Counted from the stretch's first letter, positions 1-8,031 are shown. The stretch: DNA of 15,435 nt from Desulfofustis sp964433645 (GCA_964433645.1 CAYSSK010000092.1:1-15435); one strand, 5' to 3'. The notes: a model not told the origin generated them from the letters alone. Numbers and translations: made by a program.

Positions 1-67
1 AGGACAGGTTAAAACCCGTCCCGCCGTTGAAGTTAGCGGAGGACAGGTTAAAACCTGTCCCGCCGTT
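1..67. repeat. Two tandem palindromic (REP-like) repeats
   Basis: Two copies of a 28-bp unit lie at 1-28 and 40-67, a period of 39 bp, differing at one base (C17 versus T56). Each holds an inverted repeat: GGACAGGTT, AA, AACCTGTCC. It is perfect in the second copy (41-60). In the first copy (2-21) one pair is lost, which in a minus-strand RNA would be a G-U wobble. The second copy reaches the cooC stop codon (66-68), so the cooC transcript would fold into two hairpins just after its stop. No T-tract follows, so this looks more like a REP/BIME-type 3' element than an intrinsic terminator. The array may continue beyond the window. Confidence 0.75.
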
Positions 68-842
68 ATTTGAGATTGAGCAATTGTTCCGCCGCCTCGT
101 GCAGCTGGCGCGGCGCCGCGGCAATTTGTTCGAAAGGCCGGCGGCCCTGGCGGTCGGCCTGGACGATCTCGTCGCTTTCCGGCAGGAAGCCGATGATCTG
201 ATAATCCGGCAGCGCCTCCCTGATCAGCGCTTCATCTTCCGCGTCCCTGACGCGATTGCCGAGCACGAGAATTCGCTTGATGCCGATGTCGCGGCCGAGT
301 CTGCGAATGGTCTCGGCCGCCGCCCGACTGCGCGCACCGGGATTGACGACGATCACCAGGGCATCGACGGAGGCCGAGGTGGCCCGGCCGAGGTGTTCGA
401 CGCCGGCCTCCATGTCCATGATCACGACATCGTCGCGAAACAGCACGAGATGGGTCATCAACGCCTTGAGGATGGTGCTTTCCGGACAGATACAGCCGGA
501 GCCGCCGCTTTTCACGGTACCCATGACGAGCAGCTTGACCCGGTCCCGCTCGCGGGAAAAGCGGTCCGGGATATCGTCAACCTTCGGGTTCAGCGTGAAA
601 AAGCCGCCCATGGTGCCCGGCTCGGCACCGGTCCGCTCGGCAATCAACTCGCGCAACTCGGCGACCGGGGTAATCGGCTCGCCTCCCTCGATACCGAGTG
701 CCGCGGCCAGGTTGGCCACCGGATCGGCATCGATGGCGATCACCTTGTTGGCCGGATCAACGGCCAGCGCTCTGGCCAGCAGTGCGGCAACGGTGGTCTT
801 GCCGACCCCGCCCTTGCCGCCAATCGCAATCTTCAGTCCCAT
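66..842 (-). CDS. cooC: CooC-type CODH nickel-insertion ATPase
   Basis: This 258-residue protein is a MinD/ParA-like P-loop ATPase of the CooC family. CooC uses ATP-driven dimerisation to deliver nickel to the CODH C-cluster, and relatives serve acetyl-CoA synthase. Visible motifs are a deviant Walker A, GGKGGVGKTT (residues 8-17), DADP at 38-41, the CxC pair Cys117/Cys119 that in CooC binds metal at the dimer interface, and a Walker B region with Asp143 in MDMEAG. It starts at ATG 842, 60 bp after the small upstream gene, with only a weak ribosome-binding site. It is the last gene of the CODH/ACS cluster. It could instead be the closely related AcsF; motifs alone do not separate them. Confidence 0.92.
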   Translation of the reverse strand: MGLKIAIGGKGGVGKTTVAALLARALAVDPANKVIAIDADPVANLAAALGIEGGEPITPVAELRELIAERTGAEPGTMGGFFTLNPKVDDIPDRFSRERDRVKLLVMGTVKSGGSGCICPESTILKALMTHLVLFRDDVVIMDMEAGVEHLGRATSASVDALVIVVNPGARSRAAAETIRRLGRDIGIKRILVLGNRVRDAEDEALIREALPDYQIIGFLPESDEIVQADRQGRRPFEQIAAAPRQLHEAAEQLLNLK

Positions 843-902
843 CTCAGCTCATCCCCTGGTTCACCGTGGCGATGCCCTCTTTATACCGGCGATCCGCGGC
901 CG

Positions 903-1202
903 TCAGATAGTTTCGCCGCGGTGGTCGACGATCTTGCCGTCTTTGTCAACGAAGGCTACGGTAAAACCGTTTTTCTTTGCATCGGCGGCCAACTCGTCGA
1001 TATGGACCGCCTGAATTTCATACTTATGCCCTTTCTGCCGCGGCAAGTTCAGGTAACAATCGTCGGCCGCTTCCCGGCTGACAAATGCCGGGATGAAATC
1101 GACATCGTTTTCCTCGCTGTGCAGGCCGAGATAATGACCGCTGTCGGACTGATCGTTAACGATTACCCACACCCAGCCTTCGGCATCCTTGTTTTCCACC
1201 AT
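903..1202 (-). CDS. Small acidic protein of unknown function in the CODH/ACS cluster
   Basis: A 99-residue soluble protein that I do not recognise with certainty. The start is placed at ATG 1202 because GGGAG (1209-1213) lies 6 nt upstream; an in-frame ATG at 1244 has no usable ribosome-binding site. It has no signal peptide or membrane helix. It opens with an aromatic strand (GWVWVIV, residues 9-15), has a central FIPAF segment (36-40) followed by a helix, then KYEIQAV and GFTVAFVDKDG, suggesting a small alternating alpha/beta domain. It has one Cys (49) and five scattered His, with no His-rich tail like CooJ. It lies between the acsE terminator and cooC, 60 bp from cooC, so a role in CODH/ACS maturation or regulation is a guess from position only. 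Confidence 0.8.
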   Translation of the reverse strand: MVENKDAEGWVWVIVNDQSDSGHYLGLHSEENDVDFIPAFVSREAADDCYLNLPRQKGHKYEIQAVHIDELAADAKKNGFTVAFVDKDGKIVDHRGETI

Positions 1203-1208
1203 GTTCGT

Positions 1209-1213
1209 CTCCC
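1209..1213 (-). promoter_or_regulatory. Ribosome-binding site of the 99-aa gene
   Basis: GGGAG on the minus strand lies 6 nt before ATG 1202. It decides the start in favour of the 99-residue protein over a 113-residue reading from ATG 1244. Confidence 0.6.
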
Positions 1214-1270
1214 ATTGCCCGGTGTTCGCCGTTCTTGTGCCCATTCCTAGGGCTCACGTTAATCACGAAC

Positions 1271-1304
1271 AAAAAAAAAGCCCCATTCTTTTCGGGAATG
1301 GGGC
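1271..1304 (-). terminator. Intrinsic terminator after acsE
   Basis: On the minus strand a perfect 9-bp stem, GCCCCATTC with GAATGGGGC (1296-1304 and 1280-1288), encloses a 7-nt loop and is followed at once by nine T residues (1279-1271). It begins 21 bp after the acsE stop. This is a textbook rho-independent terminator, so the small gene and cooC need read-through or a promoter of their own. Confidence 0.9.
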
Positions 1305-1324
1305 CGGGAATGCGGGGAAAACAA

Positions 1325-2215
1325 TCAGATGTCCAGGTATGAATCAGAGAACAGCGTCTCCCCCATGATCACCTTGACCGTTTTGACATAATCGGCGAGT
1401 TCCTTGTCCAGCGTGGAAGGATCGGGGGCGGTGCCGTCCATCGCCTGGTGCACGATATCGGCGATGTCCGGCCGCTTGCCCTTGGCCACTGCGGTCAGGT
1501 TGGTATCGAGCGGGTCGCTGATTACCGCCTTCATGCCGTAACGCTCGAGCATGACCATATAGGTGGTATTGAGGATGGGGCGCAACTGCACCGGCGGGCC
1601 GTTGGAGATATTGGACAGGCCGCAGGTACTCATCGCACCGGGGGCGATGTCTTCGAGCATCATCTGGAAATTGAGCAGACTGACGCATTGAGCCTGCTGA
1701 ATGTTGACCGGGGTGACGATGCCGTCCACCCAGATCTTCTCATTGGGGATGCCCGCCTCGTTGGCGGCATAGAGCAGCTCGACACAAAGTGCCGCCCGCT
1801 CGTTTTCATCGCGAGGCAGCCCGTCCGGTCCCCAGAGCAGGGCGACGATGTCGGCCTCGTACTTGGCGGCTATCGGCAGCATCACTTCGTAGCGTTCGGC
1901 CCGGGCCATGATCGAGTTGACGATATGGGGTTTGTCCACCGGTTTGAGGACCTTGAGACCTTCCTCGATCGCTGCGATGTTACTGGTATCGAGCAGAAGC
2001 GGCAGGTCGGGCACCACTTCCTGGACCACCTGACAGACCCAGGGCATCAACTCGTGACCGTCTTTCTTGGCCGGTCCCAGGTTGATATCGATATAATCCA
2101 TACCGAGTTTTTTCTGCTCGAGGGCCTCTTCCTGGATCGGATTGGGATCGCGCTCCTTGTACGCCGCTCCAATTTTCTTGGAAATGACGTTCAGGCTTTC
2201 ACCGAATAAAATCAT
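1325..2215 (-). CDS. acsE: Methyltetrahydrofolate:corrinoid/iron-sulfur protein methyltransferase
   Basis: This 296-residue cytosolic TIM barrel of the pterin-binding family transfers the methyl group of 5-methyl-THF to the Co(I) cobalamin of the AcsCD corrinoid protein. Family motifs seen are LDTSN (Asp75), VNS (Asn100), VDG (Asp164) and CGLSNISNG (198-206), whose first Asn (202) corresponds to the folate-binding Asn199 of the Moorella enzyme. The protein is about 30 residues longer than the Moorella enzyme (262), mostly at the C-terminus. ATG 2215 has AAAGGAG about 7 nt upstream. It lies 97 bp after acsC and is closed by a strong terminator. Confidence 0.95.
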   Translation of the reverse strand: MILFGESLNVISKKIGAAYKERDPNPIQEEALEQKKLGMDYIDINLGPAKKDGHELMPWVCQVVQEVVPDLPLLLDTSNIAAIEEGLKVLKPVDKPHIVNSIMARAERYEVMLPIAAKYEADIVALLWGPDGLPRDENERAALCVELLYAANEAGIPNEKIWVDGIVTPVNIQQAQCVSLLNFQMMLEDIAPGAMSTCGLSNISNGPPVQLRPILNTTYMVMLERYGMKAVISDPLDTNLTAVAKGKRPDIADIVHQAMDGTAPDPSTLDKELADYVKTVKVIMGETLFSDSYLDI

Positions 2216-2263
2216 ATGCTCTCTCCTTTCATGATGGTCGAAAATAGCAGCAACCGAACACCA

Positions 2264-2298
2264 CGCCCGGTGCCTGAATCGCCGCCCGACACCGGGCG
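2264..2298 (-). other. Intergenic hairpin between acsC and acsE
   Basis: A perfect 9-bp inverted repeat, CGCCCGGTG (2264-2272) and CACCGGGCG (2290-2298), with a 17-nt loop, fills the spacer 3' of acsC. No U-tract follows it, so it is not an intrinsic terminator. An mRNA-stabilising or processing hairpin is possible. Confidence 0.5.
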
Positions 2299-2312
2299 CC
2301 GGCCGCTTTTTG

Positions 2313-3653
2313 CTAGCGCGCCTTCAAAAATCCGGGAAGATGGGCAGCCTCCCGCGGTCCGACGGTAATGGTCCAACCGGGCAGCTCCTCCTCGACATCG
2401 GCAACGATGGAGGCGGCGTACCCGGGAATGATCAGCTCGGTATGCTTCACCTTGTCGGCGATGCCGGATTTCTTGACAAAGAGGCCGACATCGTCGCCGC
2501 TGAACTTGCCGGCGGCCCAGGCGGTCAGAACCGAAAGTCCCTCGGAATCCTTGATCAGCAGCCAGGACGGCACCTTGCTCGCCTCGATCTCGCCGGAAAC
2601 GATAAAGTAGGTCAGCGCAAAATTGGTGGTGACCAGGACCGGGGAATTCTCATCCGGGGTGCCGATCTCATAGATGCCCTCGGTGACCGTCATCGGCCGC
2701 TGCGGATCGGTGAAGATATTGAGCCGCTCGAGCATCAGCGGAAACAGCGCTTCGGTTCTCAGATCGGACAGCACGACGATGCCGCCGTATTTGGAAATAT
2801 ACATGCCGGCGACCAATGCTTCCATGTCGGTATTGGAGGCCATCTCGCACGGGAAGGCGATGGTCGGATAGCCAAGCGCCCGATTGCCGTCCTTCAACGC
2901 GGCCCGGCGCAGCGCGACCATGTCCTCGAGCCCTTTCTTCACCTCGCGCGAGCCGGGATCGAGCACCAGGTCTTTGAGGCCCATGCCGGTCAAGGTGGCG
3001 GTCAATTCGATCAGGCCGTCGATGGACTCGGCCTTGACGGCCAGGGGCAGGTTGTTGTCCAGGGCCAGCTTGCCGAACGCCTCGGCATTGGCCGCCGTCG
3101 CCGCATACATGAGCGGACGCTTGAAGCCGCACACGGCTACCGCCGCTTCCATCACGGCTGCATCCTCGCTCATCAGGATAACATTGAATTCCGAGGTTTC
3201 GGCAACCTGCCTGGCCACGGCGGCAAAGGCCGCCGCATCACCGCTGACGTCTTTGACCGCAACCAGTTCCGGCCGCAGATTCAGACCGACCCGTTCATAT
3301 TGCAGCGCGTGCCAGTCGGTGAGCGTTTTCTCGACCTCGGTCGCCGCCGTGTCGGCGGTGATCAAACCGGCGATCAGGGTCGGGTTATAGAAGGTCTTCT
3401 CGTGCCGATACAAAACCGTCTCGCCGCCGGTCTTGGCCGCTCTGACCCCCTTGCCCAGCGCCACCTGCCGAATCGGCGGTGCGGCAGCCTCTTCCAGCTG
3501 CGCCCGGGCCTCGTCGGAGACGTACGGGCAGGAGTCTAGTTCAGCCTTGCCCGATGCCAGGTTCATGGCAAAGGCAAGACATGTCGGCACCCCGCACTCC
3601 TTGCAGTTCGTCTTCGGCAGGAGCTTGAATATTTGCATTCCTGTTAATGCCAT
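2313..3653 (-). CDS. acsC: Corrinoid/iron-sulfur protein large subunit
   Basis: This 446-residue protein is the large (gamma) subunit of the corrinoid/iron-sulfur protein, which carries the methyl group on cobalamin between AcsE and acetyl-CoA synthase. The N-terminal 4Fe-4S motif has Cys17, Cys20, Cys25 and Cys42 in TNCKECGVPTC and DSCPYVS, the spacing I recall for Moorella AcsC, and the length matches it too. A TIM-barrel middle and a C-terminal B12-binding domain follow. The start is ATG 3653, with AGGAG 9 nt upstream. A longer reading from TTG 3686 would begin inside the T-tract of the preceding terminator. Here acsC follows acsB and is separated from its partner acsD by acsA and acsB. 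Confidence 0.96.
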   Translation of the reverse strand: MALTGMQIFKLLPKTNCKECGVPTCLAFAMNLASGKAELDSCPYVSDEARAQLEEAAAPPIRQVALGKGVRAAKTGGETVLYRHEKTFYNPTLIAGLITADTAATEVEKTLTDWHALQYERVGLNLRPELVAVKDVSGDAAAFAAVARQVAETSEFNVILMSEDAAVMEAAVAVCGFKRPLMYAATAANAEAFGKLALDNNLPLAVKAESIDGLIELTATLTGMGLKDLVLDPGSREVKKGLEDMVALRRAALKDGNRALGYPTIAFPCEMASNTDMEALVAGMYISKYGGIVVLSDLRTEALFPLMLERLNIFTDPQRPMTVTEGIYEIGTPDENSPVLVTTNFALTYFIVSGEIEASKVPSWLLIKDSEGLSVLTAWAAGKFSGDDVGLFVKKSGIADKVKHTELIIPGYAASIVADVEEELPGWTITVGPREAAHLPGFLKAR

Positions 3654-3662
3654 CGCTGTTCT

Positions 3663-3667
3663 CTCCT
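3663..3667 (-). promoter_or_regulatory. Ribosome-binding site of acsC
   Basis: AGGAG on the minus strand lies 9 nt before ATG 3653 and directly downstream of a hairpin (3671-3693). It supports the 446-residue start, which also matches the family N-terminus (MALTGMQIFK). Confidence 0.7.
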
Positions 3668-3670
3668 CTT

Positions 3671-3693
3671 CTGTTTTTCGGGACAAAAAACAG
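3671..3693 (-). promoter_or_regulatory. Alternative hairpin overlapping the terminator U-tract
   Basis: On the minus strand CTGTTTTT (3693-3686) can pair with AAAAACAG (3678-3671) over a 7-nt loop. Its 5' arm is the U-tract of the upstream terminator hairpin, and its 3' arm ends 3 nt before the acsC AGGAG. The 8-bp pairing is mostly A-U and therefore weak. A regulatory role is inference. Confidence 0.4.
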
Positions 3694-3720
3694 GACCGGC
3701 CGCACCAGGTACGGCCGGTC
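3685..3720 (-). terminator. Intrinsic terminator between acsB and acsC
   Basis: On the minus strand a perfect 9-bp GC-rich stem, GACCGGCCG with CGGCCGGTC (3712-3720 and 3694-3702), has a 9-nt loop. CTG and then six T residues follow (3690-3685). It begins 14 bp after the acsB stop, inside the gene cluster. It probably terminates some transcripts so that acsC and acsE are made at lower levels than acsA and acsB. Confidence 0.75.
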
Positions 3721-3734
3721 GGGGCCCGTTATTA

Positions 3735-5948
3735 TTAGCTGATCAATGGCTCCATGTTCAAGGCCGGATGTCCCTTTTCCTGGAGAAACGGCAGAATCTC
3801 ATCTTCGGTGATACCGACGGTTTCATCGGCAATCATATCGGCGAGATTCTCGACACCCATCTCCTTGCCGCGGGTGTTGAGCCGGTCATAGATCTCATCC
3901 TTGAGACTCTTGGGCATCCAGACGACGCGGAGCAAGCCGCCATCACCGAGGATAAACTTCTTCTGGGTGACGTTGAACTTGGAGTGGCCGACAAAGCCCG
4001 GCGAGGCGGCGCCACCGCCCATGACACCGGCCAGCGTGGTGAACTTCATGCCGCACGGCGTCTCGCCGGCATAGTCGCGGTTGACCGTCATCACACCGTT
4101 GCAGGACGGCAGCATCGCCGCGATACACTCGCAACAGCCGCAGGTGGTCATCGGCGCATGGACCATGGAGTAGAAGTTATACGTCTCATGAGCACCTTTC
4201 GACGCCTGCTTGAGAAATTCATCAACGCCCTCAAACCGGCCGAGCTTGGGATCGAGGACCTTGCCCTTCTTGATCGGCTGATTCGGCCCGGTCGGATTGA
4301 TCTCAAAGGACGCCTTGCAGTCCATCCAGTTATAGGCGCCGCACAAACCGGTTCGCTCCGGGCTGACCGCGCAGACATGGCTCGGCGCAAAAGACTGGCA
4401 GAGCGTGCAGGAATAGAAGGTATCGACATCCTCGTCGGTCATCTTGTCGACCCGTTCGTCGCGATGCTTGTACTCGCCCCGGGCCCGCTCGGTCAGCTTG
4501 TCGACATCTTCCTTCTTGGAGTAGAGCGTTATCTGGACCTTGTCAAGGATCTTCTGGAAATCCTGATGGAACTTGGCGTGCAGGACGATGCCGAGATGTT
4601 TGAGCGAAAAGCCCTTCTCGACGGCACCTTTGCTGACCCGAACCCAGGAAATGTCACGCTGACCGATGTGCATGACGCCCTGGATATAGTTGATCAGATG
4701 GTGAATCTGGCGTTCCAGGATCGGCTCGAAATCTTCCTGGAATTCCCGGCCGGCGATCTGCACGTAAATACCGAGCGGCAGGGTTTCGCCTTCCTTCAGG
4801 TCGGCGATATCCGGGCCGACCACCTCGACCTTGCCGTCTTCGATCTCCTTCATGTCGGCCATCTTGACCAATTCGGTACATTGGGTCTTACCGCCGCCCA
4901 TCTGGCAGTAGAGATCACCGCCGCGGACCCGCTCACCCTCGAAGGCCGGACCGAAAGCCAAGGGGATGTCGATTTCGGTGATATTGATCTTGAGGCCGCG
5001 AACCTCGACGGATTTCTGGCAGATCTCGTCATGCGGCACGTTGGCGACCACATGTTCATAGGTGCAGATACCGGTCGGCAGAATCTCCGGAATGTCGGTA
5101 TCGGCCAGGGTCGGAAATCCCCAGTTGACACAACCGGCCGCCGCCACCGCCCATTCGGTGCCGACATCGCCCAGCGCGTTGACAAAGGCGAAGATGCGGT
5201 TCTTGTTGTACATCAACATGCGCCGATAGTCGCCGGGCTGGACACCGCCGAAGGCCATGGCGGCACGATTGGCAAAACCGAGCGCGAAAACGGCCGAACT
5301 GATGTCCGGCCCGAACGGGACGATACGGGTGTTCCAACCGACCTGCATGCCGGCCGCCAGACACTGCTCGATCACCGTTTTGCCGTTGTGGTTCGCGGCG
5401 CAGAAGATGTAGAGGCTCTTTCTCTGGTAATCCTCGACAATCATCTTGGCGATCTCCGGGTTCGGCGCGGCACCGACGATAGCGGCAAAACCGGGCGCGG
5501 AACCGTCGACGAACTCGACACCGCGCTTGCGGAGAATGGTATCATCGGCCGGACCGACCCAGATCTTGCCGGCATCGATATCGGGATCCTCGGTGAACGT
5601 ATAGAATTCCGGCTCGTGCAGGATACGCAGCGCTTCTTTGACCTCGTAGGCGAAAATCCCGGCCATGCCGGCATCGAGCAGCGGTCCGAGATAGGGTAGA
5701 TGGTTCTGGCCCTTGACATGGGGCGGCAACAGGCCGCGGGCGAATTCCAGCGGTTTTCTGAGGTCTTCCAGCGTCTCGCACTTCATACCGGTCAACGAGT
5801 AGACAACCGGCAGATAATAGGCGGTATTGCCGAAACCGATCTTGGTGGCGGCATCATGGGATGCGAGTGCTTTTTCCAACTCGCCTTCGACCTGCGACAC
5901 GACCTTGTAGCCACCTTGTATCGCTGCAAAAGCTACTAATCTTGACAT
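3735..5948 (-). CDS. acsB: Acetyl-CoA synthase (CODH/ACS beta subunit)
   Basis: This 737-residue bacterial-type acetyl-CoA synthase condenses CO from CODH, the methyl group from the corrinoid protein, and CoA. The A-cluster ligands are present: Cys514, Cys517, Cys526 and Cys536 for the 4Fe-4S cube, and CGC at Cys603 and Cys605 for the distal nickel. Their spacing equals that recalled for Moorella (506/509/518/528 and 595/597). Cys517 is the expected bridge to the proximal nickel. The roughly 310-residue N-terminal domain that contacts CODH is present, as in bacteria but not archaeal CdhC. ATG 5948 follows AAAGGAGG by 6 nt. The gene lies 46 bp after acsA and is followed by a terminator-like hairpin. 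Confidence 0.98.
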   Translation of the reverse strand: MSRLVAFAAIQGGYKVVSQVEGELEKALASHDAATKIGFGNTAYYLPVVYSLTGMKCETLEDLRKPLEFARGLLPPHVKGQNHLPYLGPLLDAGMAGIFAYEVKEALRILHEPEFYTFTEDPDIDAGKIWVGPADDTILRKRGVEFVDGSAPGFAAIVGAAPNPEIAKMIVEDYQRKSLYIFCAANHNGKTVIEQCLAAGMQVGWNTRIVPFGPDISSAVFALGFANRAAMAFGGVQPGDYRRMLMYNKNRIFAFVNALGDVGTEWAVAAAGCVNWGFPTLADTDIPEILPTGICTYEHVVANVPHDEICQKSVEVRGLKINITEIDIPLAFGPAFEGERVRGGDLYCQMGGGKTQCTELVKMADMKEIEDGKVEVVGPDIADLKEGETLPLGIYVQIAGREFQEDFEPILERQIHHLINYIQGVMHIGQRDISWVRVSKGAVEKGFSLKHLGIVLHAKFHQDFQKILDKVQITLYSKKEDVDKLTERARGEYKHRDERVDKMTDEDVDTFYSCTLCQSFAPSHVCAVSPERTGLCGAYNWMDCKASFEINPTGPNQPIKKGKVLDPKLGRFEGVDEFLKQASKGAHETYNFYSMVHAPMTTCGCCECIAAMLPSCNGVMTVNRDYAGETPCGMKFTTLAGVMGGGAASPGFVGHSKFNVTQKKFILGDGGLLRVVWMPKSLKDEIYDRLNTRGKEMGVENLADMIADETVGITEDEILPFLQEKGHPALNMEPLIS

Positions 5949-5994
5949 GCTATCCTCCTTTATTCAGGATTGACTCCCCTGCAGATGTGTGTGC

Positions 5995-8025
5995 TTATTC
6001 CATTCCAAGGGCCTGACGATCGGCCATATCCATCAGAACACGCTCCCGGGCCTTGTCGATGCCGAGTTCTTGGCGTTTCTTATCTATATGGGCAATCATC
6101 TTGTGCGCATGCTTGACCGGATCGGGTTCGCAATCCCACATGCCGCCGTACATTCTTTCCATATCCTTGTAGAGGTAATCCTTGAACACCGGAGCGCCTT
6201 CCACCGGCATATGATAGCCGAAGACCGTATAAACACCTGAAGCGACAAAATACTGGCCGATCGAGATGGCCTTTTCGCTCATCCACTCTGGGGCACTGCC
6301 CGCGGCCGGCAGGTCGCAGATGTCGTCGCCGAGACCGCCCGCCTTGACCACCTCGGTCGCGGCCAGCAGGATCCGGCTGTTGTCGACACAGGAGCCGAGA
6401 TGGAGCACCGGCGGAATGCCGACCGTCTCACAGACCTCGGCCAGACCGGGGCCGCAATGAACGGCAGCGGCACCAGGGGTCAGCAACCCGTGCATACCGG
6501 CGGCGATGGCGCTGCAGCCGGTGGTCAGCACGATGACATCATTCTTGATCAATTCCTTGATGATGGTGATGTGCTCTTCGTTGTGCTTGGTCCGGGCATT
6601 ATTGCAGCCGACCACACCGGCGATACCGCGGATCCGGCCGTTGATGATATTGTCGTTAAGGGTGTAGTAATCGCCACGGAAGGTGCCGCCGAGATGATAA
6701 CGAATCGACTCGACGCCGAAACCGGCGATCTGCGACGCCTTATGCCGCGGGATCATGATATCTGCACTGCGGTTGGTGAAGTTGTCGATAGCCATTTTGA
6801 CAATGCGCTTGGCATCATCCATCGCGTGATGCTCGTCGAACTCGATATGAATGACGTTTTCCTGTTCCATCCTGGCAATCGGATGGGTGGTGATCAGCTT
6901 GGTGTGAAAACATTTGGCTACGTTGGCCAGATTCTGAAAGATGCACTGCACATCGACAACCATCGCATCACAGGCCCCGGTAATGATCGCCAGTTCCTGC
7001 TGCAGGAAAGTTCCGGCCGGCGGCACGCCGTGCCGCTGCAACACCTCGTTGGCGGTGCAGCAGATGCCGGAGAGCTGGATACCTTTCGCTCCTTTCTCCT
7101 GGGCATAGGCAAGCATCTCCTGGGACTGGCAGGCGGCAACGATCATCTCGGACAGTACCGGTTCGTGGCCGTGCACGATGATATTGACGTGGTCTTCCTT
7201 CATAACACCGAGATTGGCTTCGGACTGCAACGGCGACGGGGTGCCGAACATGACGTCCTGCAGATCGGTGGCGATCATGGAACCGCCCCAGCCGTCGGCC
7301 AGTGCCGCCCGGGTGCCCTGCTTCATCAGGTTCTTGTAGTCCTGGTCGACGCCCATATGAGTGCGGTGCATGATCTCGACGATCTCGCGATCCACGTTAC
7401 GGGGCACGACGCCTTCCTGCTCCCATTTCTCCTGGAGCGGTTTCGGGGCGCGCTTGATGTATTTGATACTGCCTTCCGGCTTGCCCCACTCGGCATAAGC
7501 GGCCTCGGCCACCTCAAGGGCGATCTCATCGAGGGCTCGATCCATCGTCTTGCCGTCAACTTCAACCGTCGTGGGCACACCAAAATGCGGCGCGATATCG
7601 ATCAGCTTGATCGGGTCCTTGATCTTGTAATCGTCGGTTTCCTTACGAGCCACCGACCGAAACACTTCCGCAACCGAACGGCCATGATCCGAATGGGCCG
7701 CCGCGCCGCCGGCGATCATGCGAATGAAATTTCGCGCACAAATGGTGTTGGCGGTAGCACCGCACAGTCCTTTTCGGGTGTCCTCACCGTTAATCCCGCC
7801 TTTGGGCAGCGGCAGGCGACAGGGCCCCATCGCACAATTTTTGCAACAAATCCCCTGCATACCGATCGCGCACGGTTTCATGGTCATCGCACGATCAAAA
7901 ACCGTATCAACTCCCATTTTTTGGGCCCGCCGTAGCATCTCCTGGGTTGCCTGGTCAATCGAGGCATCTCTCGGGTCTACGAGCTTGGGCTCTTTCGCAG
8001 CGGTTTTTTCTTGTAATTCTGCCAT
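5995..8025 (-). CDS. acsA: Anaerobic carbon monoxide dehydrogenase catalytic subunit
   Basis: This 676-residue Ni-Fe-S CO dehydrogenase (CooS/AcsA) interconverts CO2 and CO and feeds CO to AcsB. The D- and B-cluster cysteines are Cys52, Cys60, Cys61, Cys64, Cys69 and Cys88. C-cluster ligands are His287 (in HGHEP), Cys323 (GICC), Cys361, Cys474 (VGCNNAR), Cys504 (TTGCSA) and Cys546 (GSCVDNSR). The 38, 113 and 30 residue gaps match characterised CODHs, while the Cys504-Cys546 interval is about 8 residues shorter than usual. The start is ATG 8025, with GGAGGAA 6 nt upstream. A GTG at 8085 overlapping the acsD stop would add 20 residues but is unlikely. It is linked to acsB for the bifunctional CODH/ACS complex. 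Confidence 0.98.
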   Translation of the reverse strand: MAELQEKTAAKEPKLVDPRDASIDQATQEMLRRAQKMGVDTVFDRAMTMKPCAIGMQGICCKNCAMGPCRLPLPKGGINGEDTRKGLCGATANTICARNFIRMIAGGAAAHSDHGRSVAEVFRSVARKETDDYKIKDPIKLIDIAPHFGVPTTVEVDGKTMDRALDEIALEVAEAAYAEWGKPEGSIKYIKRAPKPLQEKWEQEGVVPRNVDREIVEIMHRTHMGVDQDYKNLMKQGTRAALADGWGGSMIATDLQDVMFGTPSPLQSEANLGVMKEDHVNIIVHGHEPVLSEMIVAACQSQEMLAYAQEKGAKGIQLSGICCTANEVLQRHGVPPAGTFLQQELAIITGACDAMVVDVQCIFQNLANVAKCFHTKLITTHPIARMEQENVIHIEFDEHHAMDDAKRIVKMAIDNFTNRSADIMIPRHKASQIAGFGVESIRYHLGGTFRGDYYTLNDNIINGRIRGIAGVVGCNNARTKHNEEHITIIKELIKNDVIVLTTGCSAIAAGMHGLLTPGAAAVHCGPGLAEVCETVGIPPVLHLGSCVDNSRILLAATEVVKAGGLGDDICDLPAAGSAPEWMSEKAISIGQYFVASGVYTVFGYHMPVEGAPVFKDYLYKDMERMYGGMWDCEPDPVKHAHKMIAHIDKKRQELGIDKARERVLMDMADRQALGME

Positions 8026-8031
8026 TTGGTC

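Noticed and set aside
1..67. CRISPR array
   Set aside because: Only two repeats are seen, with an 11-bp spacer and a strongly palindromic unit. Spacers are far too short and no cas gene is present.
1244..1272. Promoter TTGTTC-17-TAGGAA upstream of the 99-aa gene
   Set aside because: Each hexamer matches the consensus at only 3 of 6 positions and the -35 overlaps the terminator T-tract. Kept only as a place to map transcription starts.
3654..3686. TTG start of acsC at 3686
   Set aside because: It lies in the T-tract of the upstream terminator. ATG 3653 gives the family N-terminus, expected length and a ribosome-binding site.
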